22,649 bases of DNA, taken from contig WFSM01000141.1 in the NCBI GenBank assembly GCA_015485945.1, positions 1 through 22,649 on the forward strand. The letters are read 5' to 3'. Shown one piece after another: positions 14,945 through 22,649 of the stretch (within the stretch, counting starts at the first letter, position 1; every line of letters starts with the position of its first letter). The position numbers and the translations under genes are program-made. The notes under the pieces are model-generated. The model was not told the DNA's origin. It made no database searches and worked only from the letters and a program-made list of their open reading frames with translations. Origin of the DNA: Candidatus Bipolaricaulota bacterium. Its GTDB lineage: Bacteria > Bipolaricaulota > Bipolaricaulia > UBA7950 > UBA9294.

Positions 14945-15403
14945 ATGCAGATACCGGGCCGTGATGTCAAACCGGACATCAAATACAACAGTAAGCTCCT
15001 GTCTAAGCTGGTTAACTATGTGATGCTGGATGGCAAGAAGTCCATTGCCGAACGGGTCGTCTATGACGCCCTCGCCCGTATTGAAAAGCGCAGCGACACG
15101 CCTTCACTTGAGGTATTGAATACCGCGATTGCCAATTGTTCTCCACGGCTTGAGGTGCGTACCCGTCGTGTCGGTGGTGCCAACTATCAAGTGCCGTACG
15201 AGGTCCCGCCTGATCGCCAGACGGCGCTCGCGTTGCGGTGGATCATCAAGGCGGCGCGCGAGCGCGGTGAGCACACGATGGCGGAGCGCCTTGCTGCCGA
15301 GCTGATTAACGCCGCGAATAAGGAAGGCAAGGCGTACGGTAAACGCCTGGAGGCACACCGGATGGCCGAGGCGAACCGCGCGTTCGCTCACTACCGCTGG
15401 TAA
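14945..15403 (+). CDS. rpsG: 30S ribosomal protein S7
   Basis: S7 starts assembly of the 30S head and contacts E-site tRNA. The 152-residue protein is of normal length and is recognised by 'KLVNYVMLDGKKSIAERVVY', 'EVRTRRVGGANYQVPYEV', 'ALRWIIKAAR' and a C-terminal 'HRMAEANRAFAHYRW'. The ATG follows GGGGAG, which lies at the end of rpsL; an in-frame start further left inside rpsL is unlikely. It is probably co-translated with rpsL. In E. coli S7 represses its own operon, but I cannot see the S7 RNA target here because the rpsL-rpsG gap is only one base. Confidence 0.97.
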   Translation: MQIPGRDVKPDIKYNSKLLSKLVNYVMLDGKKSIAERVVYDALARIEKRSDTPSLEVLNTAIANCSPRLEVRTRRVGGANYQVPYEVPPDRQTALALRWIIKAARERGEHTMAERLAAELINAANKEGKAYGKRLEAHRMAEANRAFAHYRW

Positions 15404-15418
15404 CCCTCAGTTTCTGAC

Positions 15419-17494
15419 ATGTCGGACGCCGATCGTGTGGGCTTGGACAAGGTCCGCAATATCGGGATCATTGCTCACATCGACGCCGGCAAGACGACGA
15501 CCACCGAGCGGATCCTTTATTACACCGGCCGCACCCACAAGATGGGCGAGGTCCACGAAGGGGACACCGAAATGGACTGGATGCGGCAGGAACGGGAGCG
15601 GGGAATTACCATCACTTCCGCCGCCACCACCTGTCCGTGGAAGGGCCACCGCATCAACATCATCGATACTCCGGGGCATGTCGATTTCACCGCCGAGGTG
15701 GAGCGCTCATTGCGCGTCCTTGACGGTGGGATCGTTATTTTTTCAGGGGTGGAAATGGTGGAATCCCAATCCGAAGCGGTGTGGCATCAGGCCGACCGCT
15801 ACGGGATTCCCCGGGTTGCATTCGTTAACAAACTCGATCGTGCTGAGGCGGACTACTTCGGCACCCTGGAAATGATTGCGTCGCGGCTGGGAGGAATGAC
15901 GGTTCCCCTCCAGATTCCATACCGCGACGACGATCGCCATCTCGTGGGGATGGTTGACCTCATTGAAATCAAGCTGATCGTGTGGGATCAGGAGTCCAAG
16001 GGGAAGGAATTTGAGCTCCGTCCAATCCCGAAAATTCTTGCGAAAGATGTCGCTCGCTGGCATGAACACGCGATCGAACGGGTGGCGGAGTACGACGACC
16101 GTGTGATGGAGTCCTACTTAGAGAGCGGAGATGTCGCCCCCGAGTTGTTTTATGCTGGGCTGCGACGTGGGTGTATCGAACACCGATTGATTCCGGTCCT
16201 CGGCGGGGCGGCGTTTCAGAACCAGGGAGTACAGCCCCTGCTGGACGCGGTCGTGCGCTACCTCCCGTCTCCGCTTGACGTACCGCCGGTCACAGGGGTG
16301 GACGGTGAGGGGACGCGACGCCCCGATCCGGACGAACGGTTAGCTGCATTGGCGTTCAAGGTGGTCACCGACCGCTACGCCGGCAGGCTTGTGTTCATCC
16401 GCGTTTACGCCGGCACGGTCAAGGTGGGGACGGCGATCCTCAATTCATCTACCGGCAAGAAATTGCGTCTCACCAAGATCTTTCGTATGCACGCTGATAA
16501 ACGAACGCCGCTTGACGCTGCGGTCGCTGGTGACATCGTAGCGGTTGTCGGTTCCGGACAAATCAGTACTGGAGACACGCTGTGTGACCCCAACGCGCGG
16601 ATTCTTCTCGAGAAGATTCAGTTTCCCGAACCAGTGGTTTTCGTGGCGGTGGAGCCACGCACCGAGGCGGAGCAAGACGCCCTCGATGGCGGGTTGCGCA
16701 AGCTCGCCGCTGAGGACCCTACATTTCGAGTCTCCGTTGATGAAACGACGAACCAGACGATTATCGCTGGGATGGGAGAGCTGCACCTCGAAGTCCTCAT
16801 CCGGCGGTTGCGTGAAGAGCTGGGAGTGCAGGCGCTGGTTGGTCCGCCTCAGGTTGCCTATCGCGAGACTCTGCGGGCTCCGATTGAAGTGGAGGAGCGG
16901 TTTGAACGCCAAGCCGCTGGACGCGGCCAGTACGCTCACGTGATTATCCGGTTTGAACCACTCCCGCGCGGAAGCGGTTTTCGGTTCGCTGACGCGGTTA
17001 AAAGCGACGTGATCCCGAAGGAATATCGCGCTGTTGTGGAGACAACTCTCCGGGAGACGTTGACAAACGGCCCCCTTGCCGGTTATCCTTTGGTGGACGT
17101 CGGGGCTACCCTAGTTGGTGGGTCCTTTCACCCGGTTGATTCCTCGGAGCTTGCCTTCCGCGCAGCGGCCGCTGGTGCACTCCATAAGGCGTATGAAGAG
17201 GGGATTTTTGACCTTCTTGAGCCGATTATGGAGGGGGAGGTGATTACCCCCGGGGAGTATTTGGGTGAGGTAATGGAGGATCTTTCGCGCCGACGCGGGG
17301 AGATCCGCGAGCTCAAGGCGCGGGGAACGGTGCAGATTATTTTTGTCGCCGTTCCATTGGCGGAGACATTCGGGTATGCGACGCAGTTGCGTTCGCTCAC
17401 ACAGGGGAGAGCAAGCTACACCCTGCAGGTGGCGCGGTACGAGGTCGTCCCCGAGAAGTTGAAGAAAGAAATTATAAGACGTAGAGGTTATTAG
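15419..17494 (+). CDS. fusA: elongation factor G
   Basis: EF-G is the GTPase that moves tRNAs and mRNA through the ribosome and helps recycle ribosomes. All five domains fit in 691 residues. G1 is 'AHIDAGKTTTTE', the switch region 'RERGITITSAATT', G3 'DTPGHVDF' and G4 'NKLD' (usually NKMD). Domain II begins near 'LAALAFKVVTDRYAGRLVF', domain III has 'GMGELHLEVLIRRL', domain IV follows 'PPQVAYRET', and domain V ends with 'TQGRASYTLQVARYEVVP'. The strand after G3 reads 'IFSGVEMVESQSEAVWHQA', somewhat unlike the common 'AVGGVEPQSETVWRQA' pattern. No ribosome binding site precedes the ATG; the 15 bases after rpsG are pyrimidine-rich, so translation may be coupled. rpsJ follows two bases after the stop, and the tuf gene usually found here is absent. 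Confidence 0.95.
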   Translation: MSDADRVGLDKVRNIGIIAHIDAGKTTTTERILYYTGRTHKMGEVHEGDTEMDWMRQERERGITITSAATTCPWKGHRINIIDTPGHVDFTAEVERSLRVLDGGIVIFSGVEMVESQSEAVWHQADRYGIPRVAFVNKLDRAEADYFGTLEMIASRLGGMTVPLQIPYRDDDRHLVGMVDLIEIKLIVWDQESKGKEFELRPIPKILAKDVARWHEHAIERVAEYDDRVMESYLESGDVAPELFYAGLRRGCIEHRLIPVLGGAAFQNQGVQPLLDAVVRYLPSPLDVPPVTGVDGEGTRRPDPDERLAALAFKVVTDRYAGRLVFIRVYAGTVKVGTAILNSSTGKKLRLTKIFRMHADKRTPLDAAVAGDIVAVVGSGQISTGDTLCDPNARILLEKIQFPEPVVFVAVEPRTEAEQDALDGGLRKLAAEDPTFRVSVDETTNQTIIAGMGELHLEVLIRRLREELGVQALVGPPQVAYRETLRAPIEVEERFERQAAGRGQYAHVIIRFEPLPRGSGFRFADAVKSDVIPKEYRAVVETTLRETLTNGPLAGYPLVDVGATLVGGSFHPVDSSELAFRAAAAGALHKAYEEGIFDLLEPIMEGEVITPGEYLGEVMEDLSRRRGEIRELKARGTVQIIFVAVPLAETFGYATQLRSLTQGRASYTLQVARYEVVPEKLKKEIIRRRGY

Positions 17495-17496
17495 CT

Positions 17497-17805
17497 ATGG
17501 CAAGAGAGAAGATCAGGATTAAGTTGCGGGGCTACGATCACGAGCTGGTGGATAGTTCTGTCCGCAAGATCGTGGAAGCGGCAAAGGAGACGCGGGCCAA
17601 GATTGCAGGGCCGATTCCGCTTCCAACACAGCGGCGAATTTACACGGTTCTGCGTTCCCCGCACATCGACAAGCGGTCAATGGAACACTTCGAACGGAGA
17701 CTCTACACCCGCTTGCTCGACATCAAGGAGCCGACCTCGGAGACGATCAACGCCCTGATGGATATTGAGCTCCCCACCGGGATCGATATCGAGATCAAGC
17801 TATAG
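17497..17805 (+). CDS. rpsJ: 30S ribosomal protein S10
   Basis: S10 is a 30S head protein that also joins NusB in antitermination. The 102 residues match the family, with 'KIRIKLRGYDHELVD', 'AGPIPLPT', 'YTVLRSPHIDKRS' and 'TGIDIEIKL'. It opens the S10 group. It begins two bases after the fusA stop, with GAGGT of the fusA end serving as ribosome binding site. No separate promoter or S10 leader is seen, so the group is probably read through from the rpoC operon. The L4-type leader control of E. coli cannot be located here. Confidence 0.97.
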   Translation: MAREKIRIKLRGYDHELVDSSVRKIVEAAKETRAKIAGPIPLPTQRRIYTVLRSPHIDKRSMEHFERRLYTRLLDIKEPTSETINALMDIELPTGIDIEIKL

Positions 17806-17820
17806 CCACGGAGGTTGAGG

Positions 17821-18444
17821 ATGGCTCTAGGGATATTAGCGCGTAAAGTAGGAATGACACAGGTGTTTGTCGACAACCGTGCCGTTGGCGCAACGGTCAT
17901 CGCCGCACCGCCGTGTACGGTGGTACGGGTGAAGACGGTGGATACTGACGGGTACAACGCCCTCCAACTCGGCTACGAGGAGATTCCCGAACGCAAGGCG
18001 ACAAAACCACTTATTGGGCACTTCAAAACGGCGGGCGTGGCGCCACACCGGCACTTGTTTGAGGTGCGCGTTGACGATCCATCCACGTACAGCGTGGGGG
18101 ACAAAATTGGTGTTGATCTGTTCGCCGCAGGGGACAAGATCGATGTCACCGGCGCGTCGCGCGGGCTTGGGTTTCAGGGAGTTATTAAACGCTGGAACTT
18201 CGCGGGTGGGCCGAAAACACACGGGTCTAATTTTCACCGCCGTCCGGGGTCAGTTGGACAGTGTGTCGAGCCGGGCCGGGTTGTAAAGGGACGTAAGCTT
18301 CCGGGACACATGGGGAACCGCCAAGTGACGGTAAAGCGGATGCGCGTGCTCAAAGTCGATCCGGAGCGAAGCATGATCGTTCTCCTTGGCTCGACGCCCG
18401 GGGCACGGGGAACGTTGCTTAAGTTGAGGAAGAACAATGGTTGA
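17821..18444 (+). CDS. rplC: 50S ribosomal protein L3
   Basis: L3 is an early 50S assembly protein that reaches towards the peptidyl transferase centre. The protein (207 residues) starts 'MALGILARKVGMTQVF' and has the conserved 'GFQGVIKRWNF', 'THGSNFHRRPGSVG' and 'KLPGHMGNRQVTV'. These segments include the long loop that carries the methylated Gln in other bacteria. The ATG at 17821 is preceded by GGAGG at six bases, and a TTG two codons earlier directly abuts that box and is rejected. The 3' end overlaps rplD by eight bases. Confidence 0.97.
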   Translation: MALGILARKVGMTQVFVDNRAVGATVIAAPPCTVVRVKTVDTDGYNALQLGYEEIPERKATKPLIGHFKTAGVAPHRHLFEVRVDDPSTYSVGDKIGVDLFAAGDKIDVTGASRGLGFQGVIKRWNFAGGPKTHGSNFHRRPGSVGQCVEPGRVVKGRKLPGHMGNRQVTVKRMRVLKVDPERSMIVLLGSTPGARGTLLKLRKNNG

Positions 18445-19078
18445 AGCAAAACTGTATTCATTTGATGATGAAACCGCTGCGCCGCAAACGGTCGAACTCG
18501 ATGCCGTGATCTTCGCTGCGCCGGTGAACGCCGATCTCCTGTACCGCACGGTGCGGATGCAGCTTCTGAATCGGCGTCAAGGAACTCATTCCACTAAGAC
18601 GCGCGGCGAGGCGCACGGCGGGGGAAGCAAGCCGTGGCGACAAAAGGGAACGGGGCGTGCCCGCGCCGGATCGCGCCGGTCACCGGTATGGGTCGGAGGC
18701 GGAACGGTGTTCGGACCGAAGCCGCGTTCGTATGAAACCAAACTTCCGAAAAAGATGAAAAAGGCGGCCCTGGCGGCCGCCCTGTCCGATCGCGCCGGGG
18801 ACAGCAAAATCGTTTTGCTCGACCGCGCTGGATTTTCCGAGCCCAAAACGAAACACGCGATTGCACTCCTGAATCGGCTGGAAATGACAGGTTCCACCCT
18901 GGTGGTAGTCGGGAAGAGCGAGTATAATACCTCCGTCAGAAAGTCCTTCTCCAACCTTCCGCGCGTGAAGTGCCTGGGAGCGCCGGGGTTGAACGTATAC
19001 GATATTTTACGTCACGAAGGGCTCGTTTTGACTTTAGGGGCAATTGAGGAGTTGAAGGCGAGGTTTAATCATGGTTAA
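18437..19078 (+). CDS. rplD: 50S ribosomal protein L4
   Basis: L4 lines the exit tunnel of the 50S subunit and in E. coli also represses the S10 operon. The 213-residue protein shows the tunnel loop 'THSTKTRGEAHGGGSKPWRQ', the following 'KGTGRARAGSRRSP' and 'GGGTVFGPKPR', and a C-terminal globular part with 'VYDILRHEGLVLTLGAIEEL'. Its ATG lies within rplC, with GAGGAA upstream, and its own end overlaps rplW by eight bases, which points to coupled translation. Confidence 0.97.
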   Translation: MVEAKLYSFDDETAAPQTVELDAVIFAAPVNADLLYRTVRMQLLNRRQGTHSTKTRGEAHGGGSKPWRQKGTGRARAGSRRSPVWVGGGTVFGPKPRSYETKLPKKMKKAALAAALSDRAGDSKIVLLDRAGFSEPKTKHAIALLNRLEMTGSTLVVVGKSEYNTSVRKSFSNLPRVKCLGAPGLNVYDILRHEGLVLTLGAIEELKARFNHG

Positions 19079-19370
19079 ACTACGACATGCTGAAGATGTG
19101 GTCATTTCTCCACTCTTAACTGAAGAGACCTGGGCGCGGATGGCGGACAATAAATACGCGTTTCGGGTGGCACTGGGTGCAAATAAAGTGCAGATACGAA
19201 AGGCAATTGAAGAGTTGTTTAAGGTCAAGGTGGAGAAGGTATGGACAGCGAATATGTCGGGTAAGCCGCGCCGGGAGCGGTTGAATCAGCTGCATGGCCG
19301 CACAGCACACTGGCGCAAAGCGGTCGTTCGCCTCGCTCCTGGCAATCGGATCGACATAATGGGAGGCTAG
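19071..19370 (+). CDS. rplW: 50S ribosomal protein L23
   Basis: L23 sits at the tunnel exit and is the docking site for trigger factor and SRP. The protein has 99 residues, with 'DVVISPLLTEETWARM' at the start and 'YAFRVALGANKVQIRKAIE' and 'VEKVWTANMSGKPRR' typical of bacterial L23. The Glu in 'RKAIEELF' is the residue that contacts trigger factor in other bacteria. It begins within rplD, and rplB follows after four bases. Confidence 0.96.
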   Translation: MVKLRHAEDVVISPLLTEETWARMADNKYAFRVALGANKVQIRKAIEELFKVKVEKVWTANMSGKPRRERLNQLHGRTAHWRKAVVRLAPGNRIDIMGG

Positions 19371-19374
19371 ACGG

Positions 19375-20211
19375 ATGGCGCTTAAGAGATTTAAACCGAC
19401 TTCACCCGGACTCCGACATGCGGAGTGGCCTGATTATTCGGTGCTAACTCCGGTTAAGCCGGAGAAATCCCTGCTGCGGCCGTTGCCCAAAAGTGGCGGG
19501 CGTAACAATCAGGGACGGATCACGTCCCGGTTCCGCGGCGGCGGGAATAAGCGGATGTATCGGGTGATCGATTTCACGCGCGATAAGGAAGGGATTCCGG
19601 CGCGTGTCGTTACCCGTGAGTATGATCCTAACCGATCGGCGTGGATTACCCTCCTTCATTATGTCGACGGTGAGAAGCGGTACATTCTCTCGCCGGTGTC
19701 GCTCGAGATCGGGGCGACCGTTGAGGCGGGTGAGAATGCCGAGGTGCGTGTAGGAAATGCGATGCCGATCCGCCGGATTCCCCTCGGCGCTACGATTCAC
19801 AACTTGGAGCTCTCTCCGGGAAGTGGGGGAAAAGTGGCGCGGGCAGCTGGAACCTCGGCCAAGCTGATTGGAAAAGAGGGGGGACGAGCGCACATCCGCA
19901 TGCCGTCGGGCGAAGTGCGGATATTTAGTGTTGAATGTCGCGCGACAATCGGCGCCGTTGGAAACCCCGATCACAAGAACGTGAAGCACGGCAAGGCGGG
20001 ACGGGTGCGCCACCTTGGCCGCAAGCCGCATGTACGCGGAGTAGCGATGAATCCGGTCGATCATCCCCACGGCGGTGGCGAGGGGCGAGCTCGTGTCGGG
20101 CGTCCCCAGGTATCCCCGACCGGTAAACTGGCTAAGGGCGGCCGCACACGCAAGAAGCGTAAGGCGTCGAGCGCCCTAATTGTGCGGCGTGCTGGTAAGG
20201 GGAGGAGATAG
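19375..20211 (+). CDS. rplB: 50S ribosomal protein L2
   Basis: L2 is needed for joining of the subunits and for peptidyl transferase activity. The 278-residue protein has normal length. Landmarks are 'GRNNQGRITSRFRGGG', 'RVIDFTRDKEGIPARV', 'GNAMPIRRIPLGATIHN' and the highly conserved 'GVAMNPVDHPHGGGEGR', which contains the functionally important His. The C-terminus is basic. The ATG is preceded by GGGAGG at the end of rplW. Confidence 0.98.
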   Translation: MALKRFKPTSPGLRHAEWPDYSVLTPVKPEKSLLRPLPKSGGRNNQGRITSRFRGGGNKRMYRVIDFTRDKEGIPARVVTREYDPNRSAWITLLHYVDGEKRYILSPVSLEIGATVEAGENAEVRVGNAMPIRRIPLGATIHNLELSPGSGGKVARAAGTSAKLIGKEGGRAHIRMPSGEVRIFSVECRATIGAVGNPDHKNVKHGKAGRVRHLGRKPHVRGVAMNPVDHPHGGGEGRARVGRPQVSPTGKLAKGGRTRKKRKASSALIVRRAGKGRR

Positions 20212-20214
20212 GAG

Positions 20215-20499
20215 ATGCCAAGATCAACGAATAAGGGTCCGTACGTGAAGGAGAGCCTGCTCAAAAAAGTGCAGCGGGCCAAGCGTGGGGAGCTGAGCGA
20301 GATCAAGACGTGGTCGCGGGCCTCGATGATCACCCCGGAAATGGTCGGGTTGACGATCAAGGTTCATAACGGGAAGGTGCACGTGCCGGTGTATATCGTG
20401 GAGAATATGGTCGGGCATAAACTGGGAGAATTTGCTCCCACTCGCACTTTCCGCGGTCATGGCGGGATGAAGAAGAAGCGGGCTCCGGGCCTGACATAG
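20215..20499 (+). CDS. rpsS: 30S ribosomal protein S19
   Basis: S19 binds 16S rRNA in the head of the 30S subunit near the A-site finger, together with S13. The protein has 94 residues, with the family's 'RSTNKGPYVKESLLKK', 'IKTWSRASMITPEMVG' and 'HKLGEFAPTRTFRGHG'. It starts three bases after rplB, with a doubled GGAG box (GGGGAGGAGATAGGAG) in front. Confidence 0.97.
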   Translation: MPRSTNKGPYVKESLLKKVQRAKRGELSEIKTWSRASMITPEMVGLTIKVHNGKVHVPVYIVENMVGHKLGEFAPTRTFRGHGGMKKKRAPGLT

Positions 20500-20509
20500 G
20501 AAGAAAATC

Positions 20510-20851
20510 ATGGAGACAAGAGCGGTAACGAAATATGTGCGGATGTCGCCGCGTAAGGCACGGCTGTTAATCGACACCATCCGTGGCAAGAACGTAAACG
20601 AAGCGTTGGAGATTGTGGCGCTGTCTAACCGTAAGGCGGCGCGGCCGATCCGTAAGACGTTGGAATCGGCGATTGCCAATGCGGAGAACAACTACAACGT
20701 TGACGTGGACGAGTTGGTTGTGGTCAAGGCAACGGTGGATATGGGCCGACCGCTCAAACGCCTGCTTCCGCGGGCGATGGGGCGCGGAGATATCATCCGT
20801 CATCCGACGAGCCACATCACAATCGTGGTCGGCGATAACAAGGGGGAGTAA
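20510..20851 (+). CDS. rplV: 50S ribosomal protein L22
   Basis: L22 lines the exit tunnel with its long hairpin, where changes give macrolide resistance in other bacteria. The 113-residue protein shows 'KYVRMSPRKARLLIDTIRGK', 'ESAIANAENNYNVD' and the hairpin/C-terminal 'KRLLPRAMGRGDIIRHPTSH'. The hairpin tip differs from the common 'RARGRA' form but is of normal length. AGGAAG lies six bases before the ATG, and the stop overlaps the rpsC start by one base. Confidence 0.96.
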   Translation: METRAVTKYVRMSPRKARLLIDTIRGKNVNEALEIVALSNRKAARPIRKTLESAIANAENNYNVDVDELVVVKATVDMGRPLKRLLPRAMGRGDIIRHPTSHITIVVGDNKGE

Positions 20852-21510
20852 TGGGGCAGAAGGTTCATCCGATTGGATTTAGAGTCGGGGTAACCAGGAA
20901 ATGGGTGTCCAACTGGTATAATCCTAAGCTTGCCCCGTTGTATATCGCCGAGGATAAGAAGATTCGCGATCTTATCTTCGCGCGTTATCGCCGCGCCGCG
21001 GTCGCCGAGGTGAATATCGAGCGGCCGAAGGACGACCGCGTGTCGATCGTTATTCGCTCTGCCCGGCCCGGAATTTTGATTGGGCGGGGAGGAACAGAGA
21101 TTCAAGGACTGCAGGCGGTGCTGGAACAGCTCACGCACAAAAAGGTGAAGATCTCGATTCAGGAAATCGAGCGGCCGGATTTGGAGGCAACGCTTGTAGC
21201 GCAGGACGTGACAATGCAGATTGAGGCACGTATAGCACCCGCGCGTGCGATGAAAGAAGTGATTCGCCGTGTGATGGGAGCTGGCGCCGAGGGTGTGAAG
21301 ATCAAGGTAAGCGGCCGGCTTGGCGGAGCAGAAATCGCCCGATCGATCACGATGATGGAAGGGCGAGTGCCGCTGCAGACAATCCGTGCCGATATCGACT
21401 ACGGGTTTACCGAGGCGCACACCAAATACGGGAACATCGGTGTCAAGGCGTGGGTGTTCCGGGGCGAGCATGCGCCCAAGGGAGCGCGTGGAGAGGACGA
21501 GGTGAGATAA
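20851..21510 (+). CDS. rpsC: 30S ribosomal protein S3
   Basis: S3 forms part of the mRNA entry channel. The 219-residue protein begins 'MGQKVHPIGFRVGVTRKW' and has a type-II KH domain with the G-x-x-G loop in 'ILIGRGGTEIQ'. It ends in the S3 C-terminal domain, 'GRLGGAEIARSI' through 'GNIGVKAWVFRGE'. It overlaps rplV by one base (TAATG) behind a GGGGGAG box, and rplP starts one base after its stop. Confidence 0.97.
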   Translation: MGQKVHPIGFRVGVTRKWVSNWYNPKLAPLYIAEDKKIRDLIFARYRRAAVAEVNIERPKDDRVSIVIRSARPGILIGRGGTEIQGLQAVLEQLTHKKVKISIQEIERPDLEATLVAQDVTMQIEARIAPARAMKEVIRRVMGAGAEGVKIKVSGRLGGAEIARSITMMEGRVPLQTIRADIDYGFTEAHTKYGNIGVKAWVFRGEHAPKGARGEDEVR

Positions 21511-21511
21511 G

Positions 21512-21943
21512 ATGCCGCTTCTATTTCCCAAACGGACGAAGTACAGAAAGATGCATCGCGGTAGGATGAAGGGGAAAGCGACGCGCGGAAGTGAGGTCGT
21601 GTTTGGCGACTACGGCATTCAGGCCATGGCACCGGCGTGGATCACCGGTCAACAGATCGAGGCATGCCGGACTACGATTGCTCGCAAGACCCACCGCGAC
21701 GCCAAAATCTGGATCCGCATCTTCCCGGATAAGTCGGTCACCAAACATCCGGCGGAAGCACGGATGGGGAAAGGCAAGGGACCGGTTGATCACTGGGTAG
21801 CGGTGGTAAAACCAGGGCGGATAATGTTTGAGATCGCCGGGGTAAAAGAGCACGAAGCAAAGCGCCTGCATGAGCTTGTCAGTCATAAGTTGCCTATCCC
21901 CACGCGATTGAAGCGGAAGACTGTTCTGGGGGGAGAGGTATGA
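21512..21943 (+). CDS. rplP: 50S ribosomal protein L16
   Basis: L16 organises the A-site of the 50S subunit. The 143-residue protein starts 'MPLLFPKRTKYRKMHRGRMK', slightly longer at the front than the usual M-L-x-P-K-R. It carries 'FGDYGIQAM', 'WITGQQIEACRTTIAR', 'WIRIFPDKSVTKHPAE' and 'RMGKGKGPVDHW'. GAGGTGA six bases upstream is a very strong ribosome binding site. The stop overlaps the rpmC ATG (ATGA). Confidence 0.97.
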   Translation: MPLLFPKRTKYRKMHRGRMKGKATRGSEVVFGDYGIQAMAPAWITGQQIEACRTTIARKTHRDAKIWIRIFPDKSVTKHPAEARMGKGKGPVDHWVAVVKPGRIMFEIAGVKEHEAKRLHELVSHKLPIPTRLKRKTVLGGEV

Positions 21944-22140
21944 AGCCGGAAGAGCTGCGCGAGATGACGTTAGAGGAACTGGAGCAGAAAGAACACGAGT
22001 TCAAGCGTAAGTTGTTCAATCTCCGGTTTCAGAAGGCGACCGGGGAGTTGGATAACACTGCCGAAATGAAAAAAGCGCGGCAGGACATCGCTCGCGTGCT
22101 CACGATCGCACAGGGAAAGCGGAAGGCGATGAAAAAATGA
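21940..22140 (+). CDS. rpmC: 50S ribosomal protein L29
   Basis: L29 is a small, two-helix 50S protein at the tunnel exit near L23. Its 66 residues follow the family, with 'ELREMTLEELEQKEHEFKRK', 'LFNLRFQKATGELDN' and 'ARQDIARVLTI'. It overlaps both neighbours by four bases (ATGA at each end), a sign of tight coupling of rplP, rpmC and rpsQ. Confidence 0.96.
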   Translation: MKPEELREMTLEELEQKEHEFKRKLFNLRFQKATGELDNTAEMKKARQDIARVLTIAQGKRKAMKK

Positions 22141-22382
22141 AGAAGGTAAAAATCGGACGGGTCGTGAGCGACAAGATGGATAAAACGATCGTTGTGCGCG
22201 TGGAAGAGGTGCGGTTGCATCCGCGGTATCGCAAGCATATCCGCCGCCATTTTAAGTTCTACGCACACGACCCGACCGGCGCCGCTGGGGTGGGCGACCT
22301 CGTGAGGATCGAGGAGTCCCGTCCGTTGAGTCGCCTGAAGCGGTGGCGGGTGAAAGAGATTATTGAGAAAGCGGAGGCGTAA
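22137..22382 (+). CDS. rpsQ: 30S ribosomal protein S17
   Basis: S17 is an OB-fold protein and an early binder in 30S assembly. The protein has 81 residues, with 'GRVVSDKMDKTIVVRVEEV', 'HPRYRKHIRRHFKFYAHDP' and 'GDLVRIEESRPLSRLKRWRV', all typical. Its ATG overlaps the rpmC stop as ATGA. Confidence 0.97.
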   Translation: MKKVKIGRVVSDKMDKTIVVRVEEVRLHPRYRKHIRRHFKFYAHDPTGAAGVGDLVRIEESRPLSRLKRWRVKEIIEKAEA

Positions 22383-22384
22383 CC

Positions 22385-22649
22385 GTGATTCAGATGCAGA
22401 CTATGCTGAAGGTGGCGGATAACTCCGGGGCGAAGCAGGTCCGCTGCATCAACATCCTCGGGCCGTCGAACCGCCGCCGCGGCGAGATTGGAGATATTGT
22501 AATTGGATCGGTACGCAAGCGTCTGCCGACGAGTGACATCGAAAAAGGGCAGATCGTACGTGGGGTGATTGTGCGCACCCGCAGTCCGTATCGTCGAAAG
22601 GACGGGACATACATTCGCTTCGACGATAACGCGATTGTGCTCATCAACA
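22385..22649 (+). CDS. rplN: 50S ribosomal protein L14 (partial, cut by the right edge)
   Basis: L14 lies at the subunit interface and contacts 16S rRNA. The first 88 residues of about 122 are present, beginning 'MIQMQTMLKVADNSGAKQVR' and including 'RRRGEIGDIVIGSVRK', 'KGQIVRGVIVRTRSPYRRKD' and 'IRFDDNAIVLIN'. The start is a GTG, two bases after the rpsQ stop, with GGAGG seven bases upstream. This GTG gives exactly the family N-terminus. The frame runs off the window. The order rpsQ-rplN matches the usual S10/spc junction. Confidence 0.96.
   Translation, partial: MIQMQTMLKVADNSGAKQVRCINILGPSNRRRGEIGDIVIGSVRKRLPTSDIEKGQIVRGVIVRTRSPYRRKDGTYIRFDDNAIVLIN

Noticed and set aside
1..22649. tRNA, rRNA, CRISPR, IS elements, riboswitches
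   Set aside because: Intergenic gaps are all short (117 bases or less), and none shows cloverleaf, repeat-spacer or terminal inverted-repeat structure by eye.

Overview
This 22.6-kb window is a GC-rich, gene-dense stretch of a bacterial chromosome with 25 protein genes and no RNA gene, IS element, CRISPR array or phage gene that I can see. MurF, a long-form ribosome hibernation factor and the classical str/S10 gene order show a bacterium. The oversized RpoC with extra sandwich-barrel type modules, the HerA-like ATPase and the S55-type secreted protein suggest a deep-branching, thermophile-type lineage such as Bipolaricaulota/Acetothermia or relatives of Thermotogota. That placement is inference and weakly supported.

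Left part (1-9143), accessory and housekeeping genes. On the + strand the 3' part of a SpoIVB/S55-like secreted protein overlaps murF by one base. A minus-strand group follows, transcribed right to left: cca (tRNA nucleotidyltransferase with HD domain), a HerA/DUF87 ATPase, then hpf from its own promoter, and a thiolase-type tRNA-modification-like protein whose PP-loop is degenerate. Divergent from cca is a stand-alone class-II glutamine amidotransferase. Both of these genes carry a TATCCTCA box 9 nt before the ATG, which suggests leaderless transcripts. Then come an unrecognised exported protein (minus) and a divergent YbaK/EbsC-type aminoacyl-tRNA deacylase.

Right part (9144-22649), one long + strand operon for transcription and translation: two tandem promoters, fmdB (zinc ribbon), rpoC, rpsL, rpsG, fusA, rpsJ, rplC, rplD, rplW, rplB, rpsS, rplV, rpsC, rplP, rpmC, rpsQ and rplN (cut by the right edge). 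Genes are tightly packed, with several ATGA, TAATG and 8-base overlaps. rpoB is absent in front of rpoC, and tuf is absent between fusA and rpsJ where it usually lies. rpoC appears to start at a TTG with a near-perfect ribosome binding site.

No gene-free stretch exceeds 300 bases; the longest (9144-9260, 117 bases) holds the operon promoters. I did not find a clearly new multi-gene system. The most interesting points are the broken rpoB-rpoC and fusA-tuf linkages, the twin leaderless promoter arrangement, the degenerate PP-loop protein, and a Glu replacing the first metal-binding Asp in the CCA enzyme.
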